A stretch of DNA of 64,000 bases from an uncultured Clostridia bacterium (GCA_947168885.1 CAMVNQ010000008.1:62001-126000), one strand, 5' to 3'. Shown: positions 9,170-17,657, counted from the first letter of the stretch. Numbers and translations: made by a program. The notes: generated by a model not told the origin, from the sequence alone.

Positions 9170-10333
9170 ATGCCAATTGTAAGCGAAGTAAGAAAAGAAC
9201 TCACCGAACACATAATTCCGTTCTGGAACGCACTTAAAGACAACAAGAACGGCGGATTTTACGGATTTATGGATCACGAACTGAAACTTGACAAGAATGC
9301 GGAGAAAGGCGTGATACTGCATTCCCGCATACTCTGGTTCTACTCTAACTGTTATCTCGTGCTCGGTGACCCGGGCTGTCTTGACAATGCGAGACACTGC
9401 TATGAGTTCATGCGCAAATACTGCGTTGACCCTGTCAACGGCGGAGTTTATTGGCTTATGAACGCAGACGGAACTGTAAGTGACAGTATGAAGCACACCT
9501 ATTGTCAGGCATTTTTCATTTATGCGCTTTCGAGCTATTATGATGCCTCAAAGGATGACAGCGCTCTGAAACTTGCGCTGGAGATGTTTGAGACGGTTGA
9601 GAAGAACTGCACTGACGACGTGGCGTACCTTGAAGCTATGTCGGCGGACTGGAAGCTCATACCAAATGACGCTCTGTCCGAGAACGGACTCATGGCTGAT
9701 AAGACCATGAACACAACACTTCACCTTATCGAAGCGTACACCGAGCTTTACCGCGTAAGCAGTGACGAGCGCGTGTTCAACCGTCTTAAATTCCTTGTGG
9801 AACTCACCCTCGACAAGATCTATTATGAGCAGGACAGCCGGCTTCTTGTGTTCTTCGACCGCGAGATGAACGTTATCGGCGATATACATTCCTACGGTCA
9901 CGACATTGAAGCAACGTGGCTTATCGACCGCGCGTGTGAGGTCATGGGTAAGAAGGAGCTCACAGCAAGAGTTCGTAAGATGAACGAGGCTATAGTCCGC
10001 AAGATAGCTGACATAGCGTTCGAGAACGGTGCGCTGAACAATGAGCGCGACAAGGACAAGATAAGCAGGATCCATGTCTGGTGGGTGCAGGCAGAGGGCG
10101 TTGTCGGCTTTATGAATGCATGGCAGAAATACGGAGAACAGCGTTATCTTGATATATCTGACGCGCTCTGGGAGAACATCAAAGCAGAGATCATCGACAA
10201 GCGTGAAGGCGGAGAATGGTATTCGCAGATACTTGAGGACGGAAAGCCCGATAAAGCGAAGCCGACGGTTGATCCGTGGAAATGCCCGTACCATAACGGC
10301 AGAATGTGCCTTGAGGTAATGAAGAGAAGCTGA
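9170..10333 (+). CDS. Cellobiose 2-epimerase (AGE superfamily)
   Basis: A 387-residue (alpha/alpha)6-barrel enzyme converting the reducing-end glucose of cellobiose (and other beta-1,4 disaccharides) to mannose: cellobiose to glucosyl-mannose. It follows the Ruminococcus albus enzyme closely over its whole length, with matching blocks such as KGVILHSRILWF, ALSENGL.ADKTMN, DIHSYGHDIEATWL, GALNNERDK, IDKREGGEWYS and KCPYHNGRMC. The histidines in GHDIEATW and PYHNGRM are the expected catalytic pair. There is no signal peptide, so it acts in the cytoplasm. In R. albus the gene sits with mannanase and phosphorylase genes; here it stands alone behind secA. Confidence 0.93.
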   Translation: MPIVSEVRKELTEHIIPFWNALKDNKNGGFYGFMDHELKLDKNAEKGVILHSRILWFYSNCYLVLGDPGCLDNARHCYEFMRKYCVDPVNGGVYWLMNADGTVSDSMKHTYCQAFFIYALSSYYDASKDDSALKLALEMFETVEKNCTDDVAYLEAMSADWKLIPNDALSENGLMADKTMNTTLHLIEAYTELYRVSSDERVFNRLKFLVELTLDKIYYEQDSRLLVFFDREMNVIGDIHSYGHDIEATWLIDRACEVMGKKELTARVRKMNEAIVRKIADIAFENGALNNERDKDKISRIHVWWVQAEGVVGFMNAWQKYGEQRYLDISDALWENIKAEIIDKREGGEWYSQILEDGKPDKAKPTVDPWKCPYHNGRMCLEVMKRS

Positions 10334-10345
10334 TTTTCAGCGTAT

Positions 10346-10369
10346 GACCCCCGCCAAAAAGCGGGGGTC
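10346..10369. terminator. Possible terminator after the epimerase gene
   Basis: GACCCCCGC and GCGGGGGTC form a perfect nine-pair stem. The following bases are not T-rich, so it is a weak intrinsic terminator at best. Confidence 0.45.
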
Positions 10370-10472
10370 AAGTGTTATAGGGCATATTATGCTGACGGCG
10401 ATTCGGGTATTTCGATAAATATGTAACTGTAAATTTATGCAAATCGCAGAAACGGAAAAAAGAGCTAAAGTT

Positions 10473-10500
10473 TTGCCGGAACCGGACGATATTATATAAA
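10473..10500 (+). promoter_or_regulatory. Candidate promoter of the small RNA
   Basis: TTGCCG (10473-10478), 16-base spacer, TATAAA (10495-10500), placed so that transcription would begin a few bases before the first hairpin of the small RNA. Confidence 0.5.
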
Positions 10501-10506
10501 ATGAAG

Positions 10507-10680
10507 GGAATCACACAGGCAAGGATGCCGACGGTTGAGAAGGAACTCGGAACAGGGACGTTACACAGGAAGCAGGCGCTTCAGGGACGAGGCGCTCTTG
10601 AACTTCCGGTAACACTGAAAATATTTTTTACATATATTTATGGAGCCCCCGCCGCAAAAGTGGCGAGGGCTCTTTCCATT
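10507..10680 (+). ncRNA. Unassigned structured small RNA with GGA motifs in hairpin loops
   Basis: No convincing protein gene covers 10370-10749 on either strand. The plus strand instead shows a candidate promoter, three ordered hairpins and a terminator. Hairpin I is GGCA-AGGA-TGCC (10518-10529). Hairpin II is TTGAG-AAGGAA-CTCGG (10535-10550). Hairpin III is a nested stem: GTTAC/GTAAC (10560-10564 with 10609-10613), GGAAG/CTTCC (10568-10572 with 10603-10607) and GCGCTTC/GAGGCGC (10576-10595) around the loop AGGGAC. Further GGA runs lie between II and III and inside III. Purine GGA loops are what CsrA/RsmA sponge RNAs show; pairing to or mimicry of ribosome sites is the alternative. I do not recognise a named family. 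Confidence 0.6.
10643..10678 (+). terminator. Terminator of the small RNA
   Basis: GAGCCCCCGCC...GGCGAGGGCTC followed by TTTCC. It comes 30 bases after hairpin III. Confidence 0.75.
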
Positions 10681-10697
10681 GTGTCCGTATTTCCGCA

Positions 10698-10735
10698 GAA
10701 AAACAGGCTGTCGATCAACTCGGCAGCCTGTTCTG
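10698..10735 (-). terminator. Terminator of the ferredoxin gene
   Basis: Read on the minus strand, ACAGGCTG (10724-10731 complement) pairs with CAGCCTGT (10703-10710 complement) and is followed by TTTTTC. Confidence 0.8.
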
Positions 10736-10749
10736 TAAGTATCTTTCAA

Positions 10750-10920
10750 TTATTCAGCCTTGGGAGCTCCTACGGGGCAGGTATCTGCGCAAGCGCCGCA
10801 ATCGATGCACTTGGAAGCGTCGATCGTGTAAGCGTCACCGGAAGAGATAGCCTCTACGGGACATCCGTCTGCACAAGCACCGCAAGCGATGCACTCATCA
10901 GCATTGATCTTATAAGCCAT
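10750..10920 (-). CDS. Small 2[4Fe-4S] bacterial ferredoxin
   Basis: A 56-residue electron carrier with two cluster motifs, CIACGACADGCP and CIDCGACADTCP, which is the classic clostridial ferredoxin length and spacing. It shuttles electrons at low potential, for example between pyruvate:ferredoxin oxidoreductase and hydrogenase. The start at 10920 (MAYKINADE) has AAGGAGG ten bases upstream; in-frame sequence further up is leader. It is monocistronic, with its own promoter and terminator. Confidence 0.95.
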   Translation of the reverse strand: MAYKINADECIACGACADGCPVEAISSGDAYTIDASKCIDCGACADTCPVGAPKAE

Positions 10921-10987
10921 TGGTCGTGTTCCTCCTTGTTTGAATTGGGTAAGCCGAGCACACAAGATGTTGCTCTGCTTTGTGAGT

Positions 10988-11016
10988 ATTATAACATATC
11001 CACCAAAAAAAATCAA
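10988..11016 (-). promoter_or_regulatory. Ferredoxin promoter
   Basis: Minus strand: TTGATT (11011-11016), 17-base spacer, TATAAT (10988-10993). Confidence 0.75.
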
Positions 11017-11070
11017 TAGATTTTGCCGGAATTATGCGGTTTGCTACTGCTAACTTTTCTCTTTCTGCCT

Positions 11071-11829
11071 TTACAGATATTTCTCGATAAGGCACTGTTC
11101 GACCATCTGTTTTCCGAGCAGAGTGATCGCTTGCACAGGGCAGTGATTGATGCATCTGTAGCACATAGTGCACTTGTTTCCGGGTATCGCTTTGCCGTTT
11201 TCTGTCTTTATATTGCTCAGCGGACACAGCTTTTCGCATTTACCGCAGCCGATGCATTTTTCCGTGTCGATCTTAAGTTTATCGGAATAATGCTTTGTTT
11301 GATGCCCGAAAAAAAGTCTTTGTCCGAACAGACCGGCAAGATGATAGAGAATACCAAGTCCTTCTTTTGTCGGATCGCCGGACTTGAATCGTTCGGCGGA
11401 TGCTTTTATCTTCAGCCGGGCATTCCTCACAAGCTCCCGGTTAGTTTCAAGAGGGCGTTTCAGTGCCTTTTCATCGCCGATACTGTCCGGCATCTTCACG
11501 TGAAGACCGCCTATGATCTGTGCACCGTATCTGTGCAGCAACCGTCCCAGACAGCCGGCTCCGTCTCCGCTGAACAAGCCCATTGTCGCTATTACAAAGA
11601 TCTTTTTGTTCTTCCACAGTTCTTTGTTTTCGATGACAAAATCCTGTACGAACCTCGGTACAGAGCTGAATTGTACAGGATACGCGAATATAATGGTACC
11701 GGCTCCGCGCACGTGCTCTGCAATATCCTTGTCTTCTATGGAATAAACCGGTATATTACCGATCTCCCTGCCGAATGTTTCTGTCGCATAGCGGGAATTG
11801 CCTGTTCCGCTGAAATATAATCCTATCAT
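11071..11829 (-). CDS. EFR1 family flavodoxin-ferredoxin fusion
   Basis: A 252-residue redox protein. The N-terminus is flavodoxin-like (IGLYFSGTGNSRYATE at the start, an FMN phosphate loop; IIFAYPVQFSSVPRFVQDF in the middle). The last 60 residues form a 2[4Fe-4S] domain (CIGCGKCEKLCP and CTMCYRCINHCP). Such EFRODO/EFR1 proteins are widespread in anaerobic Firmicutes; their electron donor and acceptor are unknown. The start ATG at 11829 follows GGAGAC. It lies upstream of the ferredoxin gene on the same strand, but that gene has its own promoter. Confidence 0.88.
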   Translation of the reverse strand: MIGLYFSGTGNSRYATETFGREIGNIPVYSIEDKDIAEHVRGAGTIIFAYPVQFSSVPRFVQDFVIENKELWKNKKIFVIATMGLFSGDGAGCLGRLLHRYGAQIIGGLHVKMPDSIGDEKALKRPLETNRELVRNARLKIKASAERFKSGDPTKEGLGILYHLAGLFGQRLFFGHQTKHYSDKLKIDTEKCIGCGKCEKLCPLSNIKTENGKAIPGNKCTMCYRCINHCPVQAITLLGKQMVEQCLIEKYL

Positions 11830-11974
11830 TGATGTCTCCTGAAAAGTTATTTGTACGGATTGCTTTTATATCCGGAGTATAACGGGAAATGCCGAATATT
11901 ACCGGCATGACTTGAATTCCGGAGTTTATCGGTAATCCGGTACACGGGAACAATATTAAAAATCTCCAAACCCC

Positions 11975-12003
11975 TTGCATTCGAGGTAGATATAATATAT
12001 AAT
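11975..12003 (+). promoter_or_regulatory. Promoter of the serine hydrolase gene
   Basis: TTGCAT (11975-11980), 17-base spacer, TATAAT (11998-12003). Transcription would start at the left edge of the repeat element, so the whole element would be part of the 5' leader. Confidence 0.7.
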
Positions 12004-12010
12004 AGTTATA

Positions 12011-12167
12011 GGGAACCTCTAAAAACCCATTTGAGAGAAAAAGAGATACTTGCACCGATAGCTGCGTCAAGCCTTCTCACCGTGCGCCGGCACGCTTTCG
12101 GAGCCTCTCCTTGCTCTCGACACAATTATCTCATTTTCTCTTTTCAAAGCGGTTTTTAGAGGTGCCC
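12011..12167. mobile_element. MITE-like inverted-repeat element, copy 1
   Basis: A 157-bp non-coding element. The left end GGGAACCTCTAAAAACC and the right end GGTTTTTAGAGGTGCCC are imperfect inverted repeats that continue inward (GAGAAAAAGAG against CTCATTTTCTC). TATA is duplicated on both sides (12007-12010 and 12168-12171). Two relatives lie at 19892 and 31895. It encodes no transposase and is probably moved in trans. The short reading frames crossing it are not genes. Confidence 0.85.
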
Positions 12168-12206
12168 TATAGTGAACCGGAAAACAGTGACGAAGGGGGC
12201 GGAAAG

Positions 12207-13502
12207 ATGCGGAAAAACAGAATGAGACCTGCATTGTTTGCAGTTGCCGCGTCTTTACTGCTTGGCGGATGCACCGATATATCACATGGCGCACAGGCTG
12301 CCCCGCGCCCCGCTGCCGAAGCCGCTGCAACGATACAGACTACATCCCGACCCGCGGGAATACAGATCATATCGCCGGACGACACGACCGCTCCCGTTGC
12401 TGACAGGCCGGCGGAGTATTCCGTACCCGATACGGACGCATTTCACAGCCGTGTTGAAGAGATACGTCTCGCTAACGGAGTTTACGGAATGGGAATAGCC
12501 GTGTTCCGCAGCGGCGATATCATCTATACCGACAGCTTCGGGCTTGCCGATACCGAAAAGGAGATACCCTGCACCAGAAATACGCGGTTCCGCGCCGCAA
12601 GTGTTTCAAAGCTCATCTCAACAATGCTTGTGATGAAGCTGTGCGACGACCAGCTCATGACGCTCGACAGCATACTTGACGACGCGACGGGGCTTCCTTA
12701 TTCGACAGCGTCGGGAAAGGCAAGGCTCAGGCATCTTCTGACCCACACCGCGGGCATAACCGACACTTATCTGTATGAATGGGGAATGACCGAGCGATAC
12801 GCTGTTGACTACGTTCTTGAAAAGTCGCTGACGGGGATAGAGCCGGGTACTTTCTACAACTACACGAATTTCGGCGCCGGGACAATGGGTGCGATAATTG
12901 AGCGCATAACCGGTGTTTTCTTCCACGACTATGCGGACAAGGCGCTTTTTGACCCGCTCGGTATGGATGCGGGCTATACGATCGATCTTATCGAGGATAA
13001 AGAGAGCTGTGCAGTAATATACGACCACGACGGTGAGGTATTCAACGTTCCGGAATGGAACCGTAACCGTGAATATTACGAGTCATTCGGTCTTGGAAAC
13101 TCATATCTTCAGGCGCAGTGCGAGCTTCTTATAACCCCGTCCGATCTTGCAAGACTCGGTACGGCGCTCGCAGGAGACGGCACGATCAAGGAGTGCGGCG
13201 GTAAGCGGGTAATAAGCGAGAAAGCCGTTGAGCAGATGCACGAAGTCTATATCGACACCCCGAATTTCGGAATGGGTCTCAACGTCAGGAGATATGACGG
13301 GAACCTCGTCGAAGGCAGGACTCTCTGGGGACATCCGGGCAACGCCCTCGGTGCTATCACCGGCATTTTCTATGACCGGAGCGACCGCACGGGCGTGGTG
13401 ATAATGACAAACCACAGCAACTACGGGATAAATGATGACAACGATATGTACCGGCTGCTGCACGACACTGTGAACGCAACTTACGAAACATTCTTCTCAT
13501 AG
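12207..13502 (+). CDS. Lipoprotein beta-lactamase-family serine hydrolase
   Basis: A 431-residue class C beta-lactamase/DD-peptidase fold protein (PF00144). The start is ATG 12207 (MRKNRMRPALF) behind AGGGGG; the in-frame extension to 12111 lies in the repeat element. A signal peptide ends in LLLGGC, a lipobox, so the protein is membrane-anchored outside. The catalytic SVSK (S-x-x-K) is visible in RAASVSKL, the YxN triad in NYTNFG, HLLTHTAGI nearby, and HPGNALG where KTG would be. Likely a peptidase or esterase acting on cell wall or peptides rather than a true beta-lactamase. Confidence 0.85.
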   Translation: MRKNRMRPALFAVAASLLLGGCTDISHGAQAAPRPAAEAAATIQTTSRPAGIQIISPDDTTAPVADRPAEYSVPDTDAFHSRVEEIRLANGVYGMGIAVFRSGDIIYTDSFGLADTEKEIPCTRNTRFRAASVSKLISTMLVMKLCDDQLMTLDSILDDATGLPYSTASGKARLRHLLTHTAGITDTYLYEWGMTERYAVDYVLEKSLTGIEPGTFYNYTNFGAGTMGAIIERITGVFFHDYADKALFDPLGMDAGYTIDLIEDKESCAVIYDHDGEVFNVPEWNRNREYYESFGLGNSYLQAQCELLITPSDLARLGTALAGDGTIKECGGKRVISEKAVEQMHEVYIDTPNFGMGLNVRRYDGNLVEGRTLWGHPGNALGAITGIFYDRSDRTGVVIMTNHSNYGINDDNDMYRLLHDTVNATYETFFS

Positions 13503-13509
13503 AAGCAGA

Positions 13510-13543
13510 ACCCCCTGTCATAAATGTGACCGGGGGCTTATTA
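13510..13543. terminator. Bidirectional terminator between the serine hydrolase and the HlyD-like gene
   Basis: AACCCCC-TGTCA-taaa-TGTGAC-CGGGGGCTT, then TATTATT, lies between converging genes. Confidence 0.8.
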
Positions 13544-13546
13544 TTA

Positions 13547-14518
13547 TCAGTATGAAACGGTATCACCTTCGGAAAGACCGCTGTGTATCACTGTCTGATC
13601 GCCTACTGTCCGTCCCGCTTCGACAGGGACGCGAACGCGTTCGCCGTGATCCTCGATATAGCAGTATGTCTCGCCGGAGTAGGTCAGCACTGCTTTTTCC
13701 GGTACGCAGAGTACGTTGTAGTCGCGGTATGCCGTGACAATAACGCTTCCCCAACCCGCTGTGGCAATGCTTCCCGCCTCCTCGTTGGCGCGTTCGAACT
13801 CGCCGTCGTCAAGCTTTATGACGACCTTGCTGATACCGCCTTTGCTTCCGTCCGGAACCATAGCGACGGTTCCGGCAAATGTGCTGTTTGTGCCGAATTT
13901 AAGCGATACCGGCATACCGAACGCGAATAGATCTTTGTTATCCTTGACCGTAACATAGACCTCATCGGGCTTTGCGATCTTGCATATCATTTCGCCCGCG
14001 GTGACCGTTTCGCCCGCTTTTCTGGGCTTCAGGTCGCACACCACACAGTCGTATGGGGCAGTTACGGTGCACAGGTCTGCCTTGTGCTGTATAAGATCGA
14101 GCTGTTTCTTTTCCTGCTCATATTCGAGACGCGCAAGCTCGCTTCCTGATGACTGCCACTTGGCGAGTGCGCTGTCCGCGAGTATTTTCTGGTTCTGTAT
14201 GTCGTAGCTGAATCCGGACGGGTCGAACTCGGCGATGACATCGCCCGCATTCAGCCTGTCGCCCTTGCGTATTTTGTATTCGACAACGTTGGTGTCATAT
14301 GGTACGGAAATTATCTCGGCATAGACATATTCGACCTCGGCACCGATAGTCCTGTATTCCTCGACGTTTTGTCTCTTTACCTCGGCGGTAGTGAAGCTTC
14401 CGCCCTCTGTGCCGTCGAGTATTGGTATCTTTATTTCTGCCTTTTCCTCTGTTTTGGAGCAGCCGGTAAGCATAACCGCCGCGAGCAGCAGAGCAAGGAC
14501 AGACAGTGTCTTTTTCAT
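13547..14518 (-). CDS. HlyD-like (membrane fusion) lipoprotein
   Basis: A 323-residue periplasmic-adaptor-like protein. The signal peptide ends in LTGC (lipobox, Cys20). It then has a split biotinyl-lipoyl domain (EIISVPYDTNVVEYKIRKGDRLNAGDVI and, after a helical hairpin around 120-160, TVTAPYDCVVCDLKPRKAGETV) and beta-barrel domains. In Gram-positives such proteins partner an ABC exporter (MacB-like), but no exporter gene is beside it here. It is the last gene of a four-gene minus-strand run and follows the TPM gene by 22 bases. Confidence 0.8.
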   Translation of the reverse strand: MKKTLSVLALLLAAVMLTGCSKTEEKAEIKIPILDGTEGGSFTTAEVKRQNVEEYRTIGAEVEYVYAEIISVPYDTNVVEYKIRKGDRLNAGDVIAEFDPSGFSYDIQNQKILADSALAKWQSSGSELARLEYEQEKKQLDLIQHKADLCTVTAPYDCVVCDLKPRKAGETVTAGEMICKIAKPDEVYVTVKDNKDLFAFGMPVSLKFGTNSTFAGTVAMVPDGSKGGISKVVIKLDDGEFERANEEAGSIATAGWGSVIVTAYRDYNVLCVPEKAVLTYSGETYCYIEDHGERVRVPVEAGRTVGDQTVIHSGLSEGDTVSY

Positions 14519-14540
14519 AGAGTCTCTTTTCTTCAGGCGT

Positions 14541-15371
14541 TTATCTGTGACGACCGCCGCCGCCGTGGCGACCGCCGCTGTGTGAATGGTGGGTGGAACT
14601 GCGATGACTGCCGCCGCTGCTGTGGTGGCTGCCCGATGAGCTGCTGCGCGGGGTGTAGATGCGGTTTACTACGTTGCCGACGAAGGTATCAGTCTTGACA
14701 TCGAAAACAAGGGAGTTGTTGAGGATATAGTTCCTTGTTCCTGGTTTCTGCATTTTGTACTGTGCGCTTTTCGCCGCAAAGATACCCGTTCCGACGAATA
14801 TCGCGATGAAAATCGGGACGAACATCATACCGCCGAGGTCGTGCAGGTCGACCTCCATACCGGCGATCTCCTGCTGGTGATTAGCTTTTCCGGCATTGTA
14901 GTAATACTCGACGCGGGAAACAAAGCCGGACGCTGCCTTCGCGTAATTCCCGCCGACAAGATCATCCCATATAGCGTCGAATACAGCATCTATTCTTGCG
15001 TCGCTGAAATAGTTGATGCAGGAGCCGCTGGTCGAGATATAATCATATTTGGTGTCGCAGTTTATTAAAAACAGTATTCCGTCTGTGTTTATGCCGCAGA
15101 GCTCTTCATAGGTATCGTCCGCGAATTCTACGGTATGCGCGTCGGTCTTGGGCGTACCGATGTCGTCTGCTGTAAGCACGACGATATTAAAGCCGGTTTT
15201 TTCCGCTACGCGCACAGCCTGTTTTTCTATATTGGCTTCGTCGGCGGACGAGATGACATTCGCACGGTCGAGCACAAACGCCTGTCCTTTAGTATCGGCT
15301 GACGCGCAGAAGCAGAATATTGTACAGCAGAGAGTCAGAACTGCAAAAAAGATAACTATCTTTCTTTTCAT
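14541..15371 (-). CDS. TPM-domain membrane protein with His/Ser/Gly-rich tail
   Basis: A secreted or membrane protein of 276 residues with a signal peptide (1-26), then a TPM (YgcG/DUF477) domain (VLDRANVISSADEANIEKQA start, TGFNIVVLTADD, GILFLINCD). A single membrane span follows (VPIFIAIFVGTGIF, about 185-200), and the C-terminal 35 residues are almost only S, H, G and R. The TPM family has been linked to photosystem II repair in plants; its role in bacteria is unclear. The ATG at 15371 shares one base with the TGA of the upstream gene, so the two are translationally coupled; a GTG three bases earlier is possible. Confidence 0.85.
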   Translation of the reverse strand: MKRKIVIFFAVLTLCCTIFCFCASADTKGQAFVLDRANVISSADEANIEKQAVRVAEKTGFNIVVLTADDIGTPKTDAHTVEFADDTYEELCGINTDGILFLINCDTKYDYISTSGSCINYFSDARIDAVFDAIWDDLVGGNYAKAASGFVSRVEYYYNAGKANHQQEIAGMEVDLHDLGGMMFVPIFIAIFVGTGIFAAKSAQYKMQKPGTRNYILNNSLVFDVKTDTFVGNVVNRIYTPRSSSSGSHHSSGGSHRSSTHHSHSGGRHGGGGRHR

Positions 15372-16468
15372 CACATCACCCCCAGCAAGTACAGCAGGGT
15401 AGTTCCGAGTATTGCGGCGGCGATAGGTATGCCGAACGCGAACAGAGCGAGCTTTCCCTTGTTTATCGGAAGCAGACCGCCGAACTTTCCGGTCTGGCCG
15501 TTCATTGCGAAGTAGTAGAGCTTATCCTTGTAGAAGAAGGTAAGGAACCACATCGGGAACATTGCCTGCTTATAGTTGAGGTTGTTTATCTTTATGTCTT
15601 TTGATATCACGTTTACGCGGTCATAGCCTACGATGCTTGCGCGGATGCTTTCCTCCGCCGCTTCAAGGACGCGGGTGTTAATGCGCGGGAACACCTGTTC
15701 CTTGTCAACATCATAGCGCTGGGCGCTGTGACCGGAGAGATACGACATATCGAACGGTTCGAGCTTGGAATAATCGAACGGCTCGATGCTGTCCATGAGT
15801 GCGTCGTCGGCGCGGGAAGATGCGTCCGCAGGTACACGCCGGAATACCATGCTTCCTTCTCTTACAACAAAGCTCTTGGCTTCGGTGATGTATGTATAGT
15901 CTCCCTTTCTTATGCGGGAAACGTGCTTGAAGCAGTCCGCCGTGATCTTGCCTTCGACTCCGCAGTCGGCGAGCCAGAACGGGATATAGATACCCTGTAT
16001 CTTGTTGAGCGACTCGGGAGAGCCGAATCCTTTCGCAAGGAAGAATTTCTTCTTTGCTATCCAATTGTTGAACTGCGTTATTGCTTCGTCGCGTGTCTTT
16101 TTGAACGGGATTATCAGGTTGGGGCGAAATTCGCCTGAAAGTCTTCCCGAAAGCACGACAGGGCTGTGACAGTAATAGCACTCCGCAGATGCGTCGAGTT
16201 CGGAATCCGTGATGACCGAAGCTCCGCAGGACGGGCACATATAAAGTCTGTTCTCGTCACCGAACCTTCTCTGTTTTTCCGCGGTTTCCTCGGGGGATTC
16301 CTCGTCGCGGGGGAAAGCCTCTTCTGTGCTTCCCTCCATTGGTTTGTCAAGGGTCTGCTTTGTAAAACGCGAACCGCAGAATTCGCAGGCGAAATCGCCC
16401 GATCCTGTGGAATATGAGAGCGGTGCTCCGCACGACGGGCACTTGTATGCAACTGTACCGTTATTCAT
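15371..16468 (-). CDS. Two-zinc-ribbon protein with C-terminal membrane anchor
   Basis: 365 residues starting at ATG 16468 (MNNGTVAYK), preceded by GGAGG; the earlier in-frame ATG at 16495 has no ribosome site. Two treble Cys4 ribbons come first: YKCPSCG...CEFCGS and YMCPSCG...CYYCHS. A beta-rich domain of about 200 residues follows (IPFKKTRDEA, GIYIPFWLADCGVEG), and one hydrophobic helix closes the protein (LALFAFGIPIAAAILGTTLLYL). It is coupled to the TPM gene. This pairing of ribbon and TPM proteins recurs in Firmicutes; function unknown. Confidence 0.75.
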   Translation of the reverse strand: MNNGTVAYKCPSCGAPLSYSTGSGDFACEFCGSRFTKQTLDKPMEGSTEEAFPRDEESPEETAEKQRRFGDENRLYMCPSCGASVITDSELDASAECYYCHSPVVLSGRLSGEFRPNLIIPFKKTRDEAITQFNNWIAKKKFFLAKGFGSPESLNKIQGIYIPFWLADCGVEGKITADCFKHVSRIRKGDYTYITEAKSFVVREGSMVFRRVPADASSRADDALMDSIEPFDYSKLEPFDMSYLSGHSAQRYDVDKEQVFPRINTRVLEAAEESIRASIVGYDRVNVISKDIKINNLNYKQAMFPMWFLTFFYKDKLYYFAMNGQTGKFGGLLPINKGKLALFAFGIPIAAAILGTTLLYLLGVM

Positions 16469-16505
16469 TGTGATCCGTTCCTCCGTGACTGACATGAAAG
16501 GCGGG

Positions 16506-17450
16506 TCAGTCTATTATGTTACGCTTTGTTATTTCCTTATAGAAGCTGAAATTTACTTTTTTCAGCATATCGATTATTGCGGTCTCGATCTCGTGTTCGA
16601 GTCCTATGCTCTTTATCTTCCGGTCAAGCATACTTTCCTGCGGTCCCGGAGCCGGTCTTGCCGACGAGCGGTACGGCCTGTACATGACGCCGGTCTCGGT
16701 ATCATATACCGCGGCTGTGATCTCACCGTCGGTTTCGATCATTCTCGCAAGTCCCGCGGGTATCACGCCGAAAATGTCGGTGAAAACGAAGCTTGCGATG
16801 CATATCGCTTTTATGACTTCGTTTTTAAGCGAAGAACGCTGGGTTATGTGAAGGCTTATTATGTACTGTTCAAGCGAGGTGTAGTAATAACCGCGCCCGA
16901 ACGAGAGGGTTATCATGTTCGCGCCTGCCGCCTGCGCCGCGAGAGCGTCGGACGAGCCGGTCATCATCGTGTTCAGGGGGCATATATCCACGGGAAGAAA
17001 AAGGTTCGTCCTGCACCATTTCACGAGATCGGCTATATCGTCTCCGAAAAGTCCCGTAAGTCTTACCGCCGAGATACGCCGTATGAACGTGAATCTGTGA
17101 AGATAGAGTATCATAGCCTGTGCGCTGTATTCGTCGGCGTTTATTTCAAGTATCACGGGCTGGTCTTCGGGAAGACGGTCGATAAGCCCTGCCGCCGAGA
17201 ATCTCACGAGCGCGTAGGCGAACCTGTTTGCAGTGCAGAACCCGCAGTCAAACGCATTTTTTATGCGCAGTATATATTTTTCGGAAAAATCTTCAAGTCC
17301 CATTGCCGACGCGGCGTCTGAGGTGAGCTCTATGTAATCCGCACCGCAGGCTAAAACAGCTTTGGTATAGGCGTTAAGAGCCTCGGGCGTTGTATGCTCC
17401 GTGTCGAATTTCATATATGAGAGCGTTCTGTCCGTAACAGCGGTTTTCAA
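16506..17450 (-). CDS. Divergent HMGL/NifV-like TIM-barrel protein
   Basis: 314 residues. The start TDRTLSYM.FDTEHTTPEALNAYTKAVLACGADYIEL has the layout of the pyruvate-carboxyltransferase (HMGL-like/homocitrate synthase) barrel, where strand 1 normally carries DTTLRDG; here it is DRTLS. The metal-binding HxH near the C-terminal barrel strand is not evident, so catalysis is uncertain. The start is TTG 17450, because the nearby ATG stops after three codons, and AAGGAG lies ten bases upstream. It is the first gene of the operon with the zinc-ribbon, TPM and HlyD-like genes. Confidence 0.5.
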   Translation of the reverse strand: MKTAVTDRTLSYMKFDTEHTTPEALNAYTKAVLACGADYIELTSDAASAMGLEDFSEKYILRIKNAFDCGFCTANRFAYALVRFSAAGLIDRLPEDQPVILEINADEYSAQAMILYLHRFTFIRRISAVRLTGLFGDDIADLVKWCRTNLFLPVDICPLNTMMTGSSDALAAQAAGANMITLSFGRGYYYTSLEQYIISLHITQRSSLKNEVIKAICIASFVFTDIFGVIPAGLARMIETDGEITAAVYDTETGVMYRPYRSSARPAPGPQESMLDRKIKSIGLEHEIETAIIDMLKKVNFSFYKEITKRNIID

Positions 17451-17506
17451 ATCTTCATTTCTCCTTTTGGAAAGCGTTCGGTCCGAAATTGTCGGCGTAC
17501 CCTATA

Positions 17507-17535
17507 ATTATAACACAGCTGCCCCCATATTTCAA
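17507..17535 (-). promoter_or_regulatory. Promoter of the 17450-13547 operon
   Basis: Minus strand: TTGAAA (17530-17535), 17-base spacer, TATAAT (17507-17512). Confidence 0.75.
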
Positions 17536-17628
17536 GATATTTCGGAAAGAAAAATATACCTGCTTTCCGTATATTCCGAAGACCGATGTGAGCTCAGCTG
17601 CGTAAATGCACTTATTTTCATTTCACTG

Positions 17629-17657
17629 TTGCATTTAAACGCCGGATATGATAGAAT
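17629..17657 (+). promoter_or_regulatory. yccF promoter
   Basis: TTGCAT (17629-17634), 17-base spacer, TAGAAT (17652-17657). Confidence 0.65.

Noticed and set aside
10501-11019. A plus-strand frame of 172 codons across the small RNA and the ferredoxin gene
   Set aside because: Its second half is the complement of the ferredoxin gene and its first half covers hairpins and a terminator; no ribosome site.
12111-12206. N-terminal extension of the serine hydrolase into the repeat element
   Set aside because: The added residues come from the repeat's right end; the lipoprotein signal begins at 12207 with a good ribosome site.
12207-13502. A true beta-lactamase resistance gene
   Set aside because: The third motif is HPG rather than KTG, and it is a lipoprotein of the broad serine hydrolase family.
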